Part shown: positions 13,201-24,134 of the stretch, piece after piece
Position numbering within the stretch: the stretch's first letter is position 1
Layout: the number at the start of each line of letters is the position of its first letter
Origin: Lolium rigidum
Taxonomy: Eukaryota; Streptophyta; Magnoliopsida; Poales; Poaceae
Length of the DNA stretch: 64,000 nt
Assembly (NCBI RefSeq): GCF_022539505.1
Contig: NC_061514.1
Coordinates: forward strand, 252,948,124-253,012,123
Direction: 5' to 3'
Translations under genes and position numbers: made by a program
Notes under the pieces: generated by a model
What the model was told of the DNA's origin: nothing
Databases searched by the model: none
The model's input: only the letters and a program-made list of their open reading frames with translations

Positions 13201-16200
13201 GATGGTAATGGACAAGACAAATTGTTATCTTGGATCTTGCCAATATTGATCTAAAAAGTGAACACAAATATTTTATATGTTTCTACTATTTTGGCACCAG
13301 CACTGATTCCAACAAGATAAAGGAAGACCAAACATGGGTTATACCTCTATTGAACACCTAACATCTTCCACTGTAGGCCAGACAATCAGTGGTTTACCGA
13401 TACCCAACGGTGATCCATCCTCTGCTTTACCAGCTGATAACGAGCATGCAAACTCACTCATCCATTTCTCATCAAGTGAACCCAAGGAAGAAAACTGGAC
13501 GCAAGAAGCAACTAATGTTACACATCCTTCAAGACATTCAAACATGATGAGTAGTAAACGACAAATGCATTATAAACTTCTCAGACAAATGAAAAGGAGT
13601 ATGAATGCCAGATGTTTTTAGTGAAATTAATCGGGAATACAGTAAGTGATATTATAATTGTAAGGTAGTGCATGATGTTAGTTTCATGCAGACCACTCAT
13701 TTTACACGCTCCTATAGTACAACATAAAAATTACTATACTTGCTATGCTCTGATGACAGCTTAATACTGAGTGCTATGAAACTGTGAGTCAGGTACTGAT
13801 TTTTCTAATACACGACAAGGCTGCTAGCCAGGCACCAAGTTTGGCAGCATATCATTTTAAGTTGTTTATTTAAAAAAATCATGGATAAAGTTAAGGTTAT
13901 TAAGTTTATTTATCACAGCTTGCCAAGTTGCATGCCCTAACAAATTGATAGATGGATCACAAGGAAACGTACCTGATAAATAAGTGGTGACTTACAAAAT
14001 TGCTTTTCAAATACACACTCTTCAAGAACACTCCTAAGCTTCATATGGCCCCACCTTTTCATATTGGGGCCCACGTGATAACCAGGAACAGACCCGATCA
14101 ACCTGACCTGCAGAAGTTAGCTGAGACTAATTAATGATAACACAAGGGGAAAAGGTATGAGCTACATGTGTGCTATAGTGGTCAGATATGTTTCAACATT
14201 TAAGTATAACTACAGGCAAGTAGCCGCACAATCATGGTTGAAGAGCAGTGGCTGTTTTGTAGTAAATGGGTGCTTGCACAGGCAAGGGTGGAAGACAAAA
14301 CAACACATCACACCTTCTAACATGTAATGCAATCATCTAGCAAAATGCATGGTAATATTCATTTCAACAACTGCCACAATGGTACAAGACACCTAATCAA
14401 AGGATCTGAGAATGGATAATAAATGGAACATTGCAGTCATTTTGTATGAATGTGGTATATAGCTGGTAAGAGAGGCAGCAGACTTTCAGATGAAGCGGTA
14501 TATGATTCACAGTGCACATAGATAATATAATTCAGTGCTAGTGGCCACATGATTTAGAAATTGCCATCATTTATCAAGCAAATCCAGAGTTAATAGAATC
14601 CTAGCACAAAGTCAATAACTGACATTTAACAGAACGCTACTTCATTTGATAAGCCAATGGTCGTTTTCTTTTCATTTCCCTTTTCATCCTATGTAAGGAT
14701 AATAATTTGAAAAATGAACACAATTTATGATTCAGCTTGTCTCACTGTCTCACAAGGCTTAAAAGTAAATGCAAGATTAAAGAAATATACCAACCGTTGA
14801 GCTACTATAATCAAATTTCCTAAAGAATGCTGCATTGATGTTGACATCACCAGCAACTGGGAGATTTAACCTGAACTCAGGCCACTGCATCATCATAGAC
14901 AAGATAGAGTTGGTCAAAATTTAACTACAGGGACAAAGTAATGCAAAGTAGCAGATAGAATCAACTATAGGGAGGGGTTTCTAACAGGCTAAAAGCTAGA
15001 AACTTTCAAGATAAGCTATCTGGATATGATCTGTGAAAGCCAAACAGTTCAAAGATACTAAATTACACTAGGATTTATCAGAGAGGGATAAAAATTGCTA
15101 CAGAACAAAGTTCCATGCAAGACCAGATCATGTTTCATGATCTGTAGAAAACCCATTAAACTTGTTTAAGGCATATTTTATGATGAACGTGAGACATGAC
15201 ATCAGTTATACACGACTGACTGATTTTCGCAAGAGATATGATAAAAATCATGTACTAAGTTATGTCATTATAATTATAAGTTTATAACAGATCAGTGTTT
15301 CCATTGATTCCTAGACCTTAATCCGACTGAAAGCAAGTAAATATTTCCCCATCCAATCTACTTTACTATATCCATAAATATATTATGTAGTAGTACACCA
15401 CAAGATACAAACACAAGTTCCTAGTGCCTATTATGAATGTTTTGACTTTTTAAAGCTGCACATAGTTATTTACTCCATTCGTTTTCAGGTAAGGTTGAGT
15501 GACTGTTCCTTTCAATATGTTGATAATAAATTTCAAATCTGAAGGTACTGAAAATAACAATTAATTTATTGAACACAATGAGTATTGAAACAAGAGTTTT
15601 TTTTTAGGTGAGTATTGAAACAACAGTCGATTAAATATTCTAGAAGCAAAGAGAATACCCTGCTACCTTAAGTGCCCTGAGATAATCAACCAGGTCATTC
15701 TCAAAAGAAATATTTGTATTCATATCATTTGCATCTTTCCAGGGAAAATCTTGCGTCCATAGTCCCTGACTTTTGTTATTCCAGTCAACATGTATCAAAT
15801 TTGCAGTGTGAACAACAACACGAATCCCTTGAGGGTATACAAGCAGCATGGCCTTTGAATGATGTGTTCCAAATGAAATTGGGAGCGGAGGCTTGTGAAG
15901 GATCCAATTAGCAGGCTTTGATTTCTGTACCCAAGCATGCAGTAACATGAAATAAGAAAATAAAACAAGATAATGAATTGTTTAAGCAATTTTGCCACCT
16001 TCAAATGCTCCAATGAAGCACCATCCTCTCCATGGAGAACTAGGACATGTGGAACTTTCCTTAGGCTTGGACATGCTGCAACATGGAATATCTGATCACA
16101 TTACAAAATGATCAAGATAATGAGGAGAAAAGATGCAATGGCATCTCACAATATATAAACCAAACCATCTGGGAATCACAACTTCACTAAGATAGAAGAA

Positions 16201-19200
16201 ATATTGAAAAAAAGACAACATAACATAAGGAAGGGTCCAAGGTATATATATCTTGCTTATTTATGTAGTCTTGCATTACTGTTCAATATATTTAACAAGT
16301 ACATCAACACATATAAGTTTTTATTCTTAAAAATTGTAACACCCTGATTTTTATGGATTGATTTTTTTTCTCTTTTCCAAAAGAGAAGGATGTTGCAAAG
16401 CAGTCAAGTTAATCATGGGATTGACGAGTAACACGGAAGGGTTGGAAACTTATCAGAGCCGACGTTGACCTAGTCGCGTGGCCTTAGTTAGAATGGAAAG
16501 CTATAGTATTCGTATGTTAATAAAAAATATAGTTGAATAAAATAATAGGTTTCCTTAATGTTACTCTCGCATTTACAAAAAAATTGTTGATGATTATTCT
16601 TCTCTTATTCAAATGTGCGTAGATGGCAGTACCTTCGACGCGGCAGATTGAGGAGTTTGGGCACCTTGGACAGCAGTTTCGAGACATGTTGACTCGGTTG
16701 TGACTCTTGACACACCATCCGTACGCCCTGGAGTGAGGAGATTGTTAGAGCTACCTTAGTGATGTATCCGAATCATGCACTACGTGGAAGTCGCGCAATA
16801 GCAAAAGGACATCAATTCACTACTGAAGGAGAGGACTTTGTGGATGCCACTGTTCATGTCATTCACCGAGCGATGCATGGGATGGCGGTTACCTTCCAGG
16901 ACAAGCTACACAACACACCTTCCGTTACTTTGTCTACCGAGACAATGAAGGTGTAATCCGCCAGAACATGATGTACCAGAATGAGGATGATCCTACGCTC
17001 GTTCGCATGACATCGCTTAATTTTGGACTAAAGCGTCGCCTAGTTGCGGTCACTGGTATGTTAGACGATGTTCGACATTTTTGCCATCACTACCAGGACC
17101 AAGTTGAGACTCTGGAAGAAAGGTTGGTGGAAGCTAACACAACCTTAGCTGCTATTAACGCTGCACGTGAGGCTGCTGGGACTTGTGGAGGACGCCATCA
17201 CTAGTGCTCACGTGGAAAATGCCGCTGCACAAATCATGCTCATGGGCGCAGGACAAGAGGACCGCTGCAGGACCCTGCACCTAGTGCACAACAACGGAGG
17301 GCCAGACACCATCCATGTATAATGGTTACTCGAACGAAGAAGAGCCTTCGTGTGAAGAAGCGCCGTCTGACACTTTGAGCCATCAAGCCACCAATGCAAT
17401 CCGACTAGTCCGGGAAGAAGTGTCAAATTGGTGGTGAGATGGCTCGAAGTGTCAGGCGGCGCTTCTTCACACGAAGGTTCTTCTTCGTTCGAGTAACCAT
17501 TATACGTGGATGGTGCCTGGCTCTCCGTCGTTGTGCACTACGTACAAGGTCTGCAGCGGTCCTCTTGTCCTTCGCCCATGAGCACAATTTGTACGATAAC
17601 ATTTTCCACGTGAGCACCAGTGGTGGTGTCCTCCACAAGTCTCACCAGTCTCACATGCAGCGTTAATAGCACCTAAGGTTGTGTTAGCTTCCACCAACCT
17701 TTCTTCTACAGTCTCAACTCGGTCCTAGTAGTGATGGCAAAGGTGTCGGACATCGTCCAGTATAATGGTGACAGCAACTAGGTGATGCTCTAGTCCAAAA
17801 TTAAGTGACGTCATGCGAACGAGTGTAGGATCATCATCATTCTGGTACATCATGTTCTGATGAATTACACACCTATTGTCTCGGTAGGCAAAGTAAAGGA
17901 AAGGTGTGTTGCGTAGCTCATCCTGGTAGGTAACCGCCATCCCATGCATCGCTCGGTGAACGACATGAATAGTGGCATCCACAAAGTCCTCTCCTTCAGC
18001 AGTGAATCGGTGTCGTCCTTTTGCTACCGCGCGACTTCCACGTGGTGCATGATTCAGATACACCACGAAGGTAGCTCTAACAATCTTCTCGCTCGAGGGC
18101 GTACGAATGGTGTGTCTAGACACTTCTAGGTCACGGCTGTAACCCAACCTCGTCAACATGTCTCGAAACTACTATCCAAGATGCCCAAACTCCTGGATCC
18201 GCCACGTCGAAGGTACTACCATCTACGCACATTTAATTTAAATAAGAGAAAAATAATCAGCAACAATTTTTTTTGTAAATGCTAAATGAGAGAGACAAGT
18301 AACATCAAAGAAACCTATTATTTTTGTCAACTATATTTTTATTAACAAACGAGTACTAAAGTTTTCCATTCTAACTAAGGCCATGCGACTAGGTCAACGT
18401 CGGCTCTAATACGACTTCTGTGAGGACCGGAACTTAACTTTCCAACCCCCACTGTGTTACTCGGCAATCCTATGTGAGGATTAACTTGACCCCTTTGCAA
18501 CATCCTTCGTTTTAGAAAAGAGAAGAAAAAATCAGTCCGTAAAAATCAGGATGTTACAAAAATTTGCTGCAACAGCTCAGACAAATGAGCATTCAACATT
18601 TATACACATGAAACAACCTAAGGAAGGTCACAAGGCAATAAGCCAATAACCCAAATGACTCGACGAACCAACAGAAAATGGCCACTCTGATTGTCTGGAT
18701 ACAAAAAGGTACCCTATGATTTAAGTTCATACTAGCATCGACCAAGTAAGAAAATGGATTCATACCAATGAACAGTCATCCCATCAAGAAAGCATGAGTG
18801 CAATTCAACAGTCTGGACATAAAATATTATTCATTAACAATGTAGAGAATTATTTCTCCATAATAAATAACTTACCCGTAAGCAACCAATCAATGTCGAC
18901 CATATAATTTGAGAGTACAGCAAAAAGCACATCACCCTGACAATTCATTCATCATGTAAGAACTTACAGATCAAATCTGACAATGCAGGAAAAAACGAAA
19001 CAAATGATAAACTACGCTTCTTTGAGATCTTTTTGTGAAATGCCATGGAATAAAGATTCACTGAATGACAAGCAGGAAATCCGCGCATGTTTATTAAAGG
19101 TCAAGGAATGAGCTCCCATGCAACATTTATTTCATAATTTGATTAATAGATCCTATTGTAAACAATGATGTCACATGACCTGCTAAACAAAATTAACTGA

Positions 19201-20995
19201 TCTCTCAAGTAACTTCCACTGAAAGTGTTCATGCTGAATGATACCTGAATGACATCTTGAATGGTAACTGCGGAAGTGTTAGTCCATGATGGAAGACCTT
19301 GGACACGCATGAGTCGAAAAGTCAATGGGAGTACATCTTTCAAAGGACCGGCAGAATGCGTTCTCTTGCTATTTCTCTCAGAAGAACCAGCACTATCAAG
19401 TGAACTTAATGCTTGACCACAAGCCATGCCGAGAACGAGATGTACCCTCTTCCGCAAAACTTTCTCGATTAGAGTTCGACAATGGGGTCAGCACCAATGT
19501 TCGCATGAAGTTCAAATTCCACTTGTTGCATAAAAAATATTTGCAGATTTTCCAAACAAAAAGAGATAGAACAAACTAATGAATAAGAATTATGTTTGTT
19601 GTACAACTATACAAATATCCACCACTCACATAAACAGGGGGGTGACTATGGCACAAAGTAGAAAACACTTTTTATGTCAAAGAAACTTTATGGTTCATTT
19701 CATAAATGTTTCCACTTTCCCTTTCATTTATAGCTAAGTTATGGAACATGAAAATTGTGTTCACGAGGTGCACAAAAGAGGACTCCTGTACCATATTGAA
19801 ATAGTCCATACTTGCCCAGTACATGTAGTTGCAATCCATCGGCATTTGAAGAACATAAAAAAACAATATTCAGTAAAAAAAATGGTCAAAACTAGTGTCA
19901 TACATATATACATCTCCACCCGCATGTTGTCCTCAAAAGACATTCCGAACCCCAAAGCATAACTATTAAATGTACTCCCTCCGCTCACTAATGTAAGACC
20001 TTTTAGCTTTTTTCGTAAATGCATGTATCTAGACACGTTTTAGTGTGTAGGTTCACTCATTTTGGTTCATTTCTAGTCCACTTTGAAATATCTAAAAGGT
20101 CTTACATAAGTGAACAGAGGGAGTATTATGGTTTCAATGCTGAGTAAGTAAATAATATTATATCCGGACTCTAGATAATTGCATAATTTTATTTGCCTTT
20201 ACATGAGTAAATTAGCTGAATGACATGAGCAGCTAGTATTGGTATATCTTTGCTAATAGCATCAATAAGTTTTGGTATTATCAATGCGAAGATTACCAGA
20301 ATATTGTATACATCAGTTTATGAAGCCCAATGTGATCATCCAAATCACAACAAAAGAAAAGGTAAACAACATAGGCTGACGAGCAAACACAAACAGAAGG
20401 TTAAGAATCACTACCTTCATGTTGTTGGGTAAAGTACAGCTATATAAGATAAGGACTCATCATCATGTAAACCTAATCCTAGCCTAATTTTCTCAATTAA
20501 CAATAATACAAGGTATTGGAAAAAGCTCCTGCTCCTTTTCAGTTTGCGCTATCAGACACTGGGATCGTTTTAGTGTTAATTCTAGATTAAACCAACTACA
20601 GTATTATGCAAATGCTGCCAATAAGTGTAAGAAAGCACCCAAATATAAACTTGATAAAGATCATCCAGGCATAAGTTTCATAGCAGCAAACAGAGTTAAC
20701 TAACCTGCAATGTTCTTGCCAAAGCCTCGTCTTCCATGACTTGCCGATTCCTCTTTGCAACTACGCTATCTTCCTCGCTATGCCTCTTTCCCTTCTTTAA
20801 GTCATTCGAATCCACTGAAGCGGAGCTTTTACGCTCATCACTCATAGGCACATACTTCATAATATAATCACCGGGAATAAGCTCTAGGACATCGTCATAG
20901 ACAATCTTGGCTCTACCCTGAGCACAAACCTTTCTCGCCTGCCCCTCTGACCGGACAACAATGGGATTTGGCCCCTCCTGCAAACCCATCGACAT
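10203..20995 (-). CDS. TDP1: Tyrosyl-DNA phosphodiesterase 1, N-truncated body
   Basis: TDP1 removes topoisomerase I peptides from DNA 3' ends in the nucleus. Exons, 5' to 3': 20977-20705, about 19460-19245 (5' border unsure), 18936-18876, 16075-15999, 15924-15667, 14884-14795, 14107-13973, 13494-13345, 13158-13055, 11542-11489, 10887-10797, 10663-10586, 10495-10351, 10276-10203 (TAG). AG/GT borders and phases agree wherever checked. Both phospholipase-D-type HxK motifs are present ([10 protein letters not shown] and PHIKTF), as is [10 protein letters not shown] after the second. The C terminus ends PRHG instead of the longer tail I would expect. Exons 1-2 are missing here and lie on the plus strand at 23275. 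Only 18 nt of the preceding intron remain, and it reads in frame with ATGs at 20995 and 20989. A truncated catalytic protein is possible, but promoter and expression are unknown. Confidence 0.9.
11065..11146. mobile_element. Stowaway MITE (82 bp) in a TDP1 intron
   Basis: Starts CTCCCTCCGTTCC and ends GAACGGAGGGAG with flanking TA. It is an almost perfect hairpin centred on TACAAAGTTGTA. Confidence 0.92.
12092..12763 (+). mobile_element. 5'-truncated LINE 3' end in a TDP1 intron
   Basis: The 672-bp insert is flanked by a 17-bp target-site duplication, AGTGTATATTTACTGCC (12075-12091 and 12764-12780). It encodes, across several frameshifts, the C terminus of a LINE ORF2 with the reverse-transcriptase zinc-binding region: [40 protein letters not shown]. 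It ends in a short A-rich tail (CTTGAAAAA). The orientation is opposite to TDP1. Confidence 0.88.
16335..18558. mobile_element. Palindromic LTR-retroelement-like insertion
   Basis: A 2.2-kb inverted repeat in the TDP1 intron between exons 18936-18876 and 16075-15999. Both ends start TGTAACA(C/T)CCTGATTTTTA reading inwards, and the 5-bp duplication AAAAT flanks it (16330-16334, 18559-18563). The arms (about 16335-17398 and 17436-18558) each encode the same gag-like frame inwards, with MMYQN(E/D)[22 protein letters not shown] and [15 protein letters not shown]. They meet at a loop of about 35-40 nt near 17416. The right arm is longer; the left arm has small deletions and stops. Neither frame is open throughout. 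Confidence 0.85.
19975..20123. mobile_element. Stowaway MITE (149 bp) in a TDP1 intron
   Basis: Starts CTCCCTCCGCTCACT and ends AGTGAACAGAGGGAG with TA on both sides. An inner arm AAGACCTTTTAG pairs with CTAAAAGGTCTT. Confidence 0.9.
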
Positions 20996-21208
20996 GGAAC
21001 AACTGGCTGCACTACTCAGCAACTATCCTTTGTCTGATCCAGAGAATAACCAGGTTCAAGACATGATGGAGAAGATCAGGATGAAATTCAGGGTTATCAT
21101 GGCAAGCTTAGGAGCAAAATTGGACTATGAAGGTCGCCCCACATCTTCTAAGGAAGACTTTTAGGATCTGTAGTCTGTAGCTGGTTTAGCATTATGGAAG
21201 GTCCCTTG
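20993..21208 (+). pseudogene. Inverted partial copy of the LTO1-like 3' end
   Basis: These 216 bp appear to be an exact reverse complement of 21626-21841. They read the last 56 codons of the LTO1-like gene plus 44 bp of 3' flank on the plus strand. The left edge is fused to TDP1 intron/exon 3 sequence through the 8 nt CATGGAAC (20993-21000), present at both parent sites. There is no start region, so it is not a gene. Confidence 0.92.
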
Positions 21209-21625
21209 GGTAATGCAGATAGGCCCACGCCTTCTCTTAAGAGTGGATGTGTATGTGATTGTAACAAAATATCTATATCGTTGAGTATAATGAAGTAAAT
21301 CATCTACTCAACAATTATATCGACCTTTCTCAATGGTCAAGTGAGAACAGTGACAGTAAAAGTACAGCTACAAATAAATATACCTTCAGAAGAGAAGACC
21401 AGGCAAAGAAAGAACAATGACTGAAAATTTCTTAAAGTTGAAGTGGACCTTTGATACTAAGATACAGTAGTGCTTCAGGTACCCTCAGTTATCCCGGTAG
21501 CACCATAAGTCCTTACATGTCTCTAGCCATATTCATGAAACAGAACATCACAACCACAAAACCAAAAGGCAAAGATATTGATATCAAACATCACTTTCAA
21601 AGTGGTAAGTGAGATTTGAAATCCA
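21209..21625. other. Spacer between inverted LTO1 copies
   Basis: About 417 bp of AT-rich sequence with no gene or repeat seen. Each flank may be the 3' UTR or flank of one LTO1 copy; the two sides diverge right after GGTCCCTTG. Confidence 0.4.
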
Positions 21626-21669
21626 CAAGGGACCTTCCATAATGCTAAACCAGCTACAGACTACAGATC

Positions 21670-22095
21670 CTAAAAGTCTTCCTTAGAAGATGTGGGGCGA
21701 CCTTCATAGTCCAATTTTGCTCCTAAGCTTGCCATGATAACCCTGAATTTCATCCTGATCTTCTCCATCATGTCTTGAACCTGGTTATTCTCTGGATCAG
21801 ACAAAGGATAGTTGCTGAGTAGTGCAGCCAGTTGTTCCATGTTCTTCCTGATTCGAGCTGAGAATGCATCTTGATCAAGGCGAATTGCTGACATCCACAC
21901 ATCCAAACAGCCCTGATAGAACCCCAGTTCTTCACCTATCTGGAAACCCATCTTCAAACCAACCTGCCTTCCGTCTTCCTTTCCAGACACCAAGCCATCA
22001 TCATAACCATTTTTGTAACCCTCTTGATAATGTGTTTGATCTAAGGTTACCGTTGGTTCAAAAATATCAGTATCGTCTTTGGCTTGTTGATCCAT
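21670..22095 (-). CDS. LTO1: LTO1/Yae1-domain protein
   Basis: A 141-residue frame on one exon, starting ATG at 22095 and stopping TAG at 21670. Residues ~22-60 carry the Gly-spaced Yae1/LTO1 repeat: HYQEGYKNGYDDG, GKEDGRQVGLKMGFQIGEE. By family knowledge, LTO1 with Yae1 acts as an adaptor for loading an iron-sulphur cluster on Rli1/ABCE1, so a cytosolic role in ribosome-related Fe-S assembly is likely. The rest is helical and charged, as usual. The ATG at 22095 was chosen because family similarity begins just after it; a longer in-frame start at 22191 lacks support. A 5' UTR exon probably ends at the donor CCTCCGG/GTATCC near 22834. Its 3' end is duplicated in inverse orientation at 20993-21208. 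Confidence 0.82.
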   Translation of the reverse strand: MDQQAKDDTDIFEPTVTLDQTHYQEGYKNGYDDGLVSGKEDGRQVGLKMGFQIGEELGFYQGCLDVWMSAIRLDQDAFSARIRKNMEQLAALLSNYPLSDPENNQVQDMMEKIRMKFRVIMASLGAKLDYEGRPTSSKEDF

Positions 22096-22834
22096 GATAT
22101 GAACCAGTCTGATCACGTTAAGCAATAATCGGCTTCCAAAAACATTCAAGTCCAAGCAATCTGCTCCACAAACAAAATAAAGGTTACACAATAAGTAAAC
22201 CTATATGAATACATGTTAAAGGACAAGAGAAAATGCTCTTAACTGAAAGTATCAAGAGAGGGAAATCAGGCTTTTCCTAAAATATGGCCTAAATGTTGTT
22301 GCACGTCAACTGAAGACAACCCAGATGATTTACTAAAATTTGAAAAGCAAAGGAATACAAACACATTACATACAAATAGTGAAGGGGGTCCTAAATTACC
22401 ACTGCATTCTTCCTTTGCCTTGACAAGGAAACGTAGGGGAATTATCTTACTCTGTCCAACGCTTTGCTAGCTAACTAGATATTATGAAACAGTACAACTT
22501 TGACAAAAAGTTCTTCTAATAGATATAGGCTCTATTTTTTCTGAAGTCCAGAACCTATGGGCCACAAAATGAAAACTGTTAGGACTACAGCCGCCTGATA
22601 TCATAATTCGTTCATCAGAGATCCCTCTGGTTAGATTAACCAATTGATTACATAGAGAATTCAAGTATTCAAAAAGAAGAAAAAATCAATTATATGACCT
22701 TGAAATTCACTATATTGTCTAAAGTTCCTAAATTCATCAGCAAATCTGATACGTGTTGTTGTTCACACTCCCATCTCAGATTAACCTATTGGTTACATAG
22801 AGAATAGAAGTATTCAAACACAAGAAAGGATACC

Positions 22835-23274
22835 CGGAGGATTGCAGGAGGTCACCGGGAGCTAGATGACGAGGCTGAGTTCGTCGGAAGGAGCTGGAGA
22901 TTGTCGGGCAGAGGTGGACGTAGAGCTCTTCCGGGAGGCGGGGTTTGGCGACGCGGCCGGCGAGGCAGCTCCGAGGCGTGTTTCCGGTCAGCGGCGGCGG
23001 GCTGGACCTGGTGCTGGACGGCTCTGGACAGAGGGGATCGGCCGATAGAAGAGAACCACTGAAAGAGGGGCAGGGCTGTAAGGATCTATGTGTAAAAATG
23101 TTATTTTTGGGGGGCAAAACTGGAGAACCTGTGCGCCGCTTTAAGCCTTGGCCTTCGTCTTCACCTCACCGCTCTCGGCCTCTTTCTCCTGTGGCTATGC
23201 TGATCTAGGGTTTAGTCTTCTGGCTCTAGGGTTTAGGATTGGGTAGAGCCGAGCTCCCCTCCCGATCCTCTCCC
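22835..23274. promoter_or_regulatory. Divergent promoter and 5' UTRs of LTO1 and TDP1
   Basis: GC-rich island between the two diverging genes. LTO1 (minus) likely starts within about 22835-23100, with a 5' UTR exon. TDP1 (plus) starts its coding at 23275. No TATA box is evident on either side, as is common for housekeeping genes. The exact start sites are inferred. Confidence 0.5.
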
Positions 23275-24134
23275 ATGGCGTCGTCACACCGAGTAAGTTG
23301 CCCATCCCCATTCTCTCCCCGCGAGCGCCCGCGCGCGAATCTCCGTCGGATTATTTTTGTGGTCGATGCGTGATTGGAAACGGGTCGAATTCCAGTGCAG
23401 CGATCCGTCTCCTAATCGGAGTTTTCCTGTGCATTGGGATTGGATGAGTTCCAGTTGCTCATTTCGCGCGACTGATTTTTCATGGTGTGCATTGTATTTG
23501 ACTCGTACTCCCTCCGTTCTTTTTTAATCGACGCGAAGTTAGTTCATTGTTTGCACATAGAAAGTGAAGTGCCCGCGTCGATTAATACGGGACAGAGGTA
23601 GTATGTCTTTATCGAAAAAATTTGACTCGTATGTGGCATGTTGGTTATGTATATGTAGGTAAGGGTTGGGACCCTGGTTCCCTTTGCTCAAGGCAAATCT
23701 GGGCCATCGAATGCCTCACTGCTAAGCATTCCCATCTTTGAGGGTTCCAATGTCGTTGGGAGGAGTAATTTGGTGGTTGTCGACAAGAGGGTCAGCCGCA
23801 AGCATTTGAGTCTGCGCGCCTTCGCGGATGGCTCCGTCGAAGTTGTCGTGGTGAGTTTGCAGGAGGCATGCTGTTGTGTTTTAATTTCTTCTGATTCTGA
23901 TTGGAAAAATAAACTGGTTCAGTTCCATGTCGATGGGTTTGCAGGAGGGGCCAAATCCCATTGTTGTCCGGTCAGAGGGGCAGGCGAGAAAGGTTTGTGC
24001 TCAGGGTAGAGCCAAGATTGTCTATGACGATGTCCTAGAGCTTATTCCCGGTGATTATATTATGAAGTATGTGCCTATGAGTGATGAGCGTAAAAGCTCC
24101 GCTTCAGTGGATTCGAATGACTTAAAGAAGGGAA
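23275..24134 (+). pseudogene. TDP1: TDP1 5' fragment, exons 1-3
   Basis: Exon 1 (23275-23292, MASSHR) ends in GTAAGT. Exon 2 (23659-23850) encodes 64 residues with FHA-type motifs NVVGRSNLV and KRVSRKHLSL. Exon 3 starts at 23945 (EGPNPIVV) and continues to about 24134, where it breaks inside SNDLKKG into PIF/Harbinger sequence. The 213 bp from 23922 to 24134 appear identical, in inverse orientation, to 20788-21000, the start of the TDP1 body. Transcription from the native promoter would run into the transposon antisense and give only the FHA-like part plus a few foreign residues before a TGA at 24149. Confidence 0.88.
23508..23601. mobile_element. Stowaway MITE (94 bp) in TDP1 intron 1
   Basis: Starts CTCCCTCCGTTC and ends GACAGAGGTAG with flanking TA. 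The arms TTTAATCGACGCG and CGCGTCGATTAAT pair. The right end has decayed. Confidence 0.85.
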
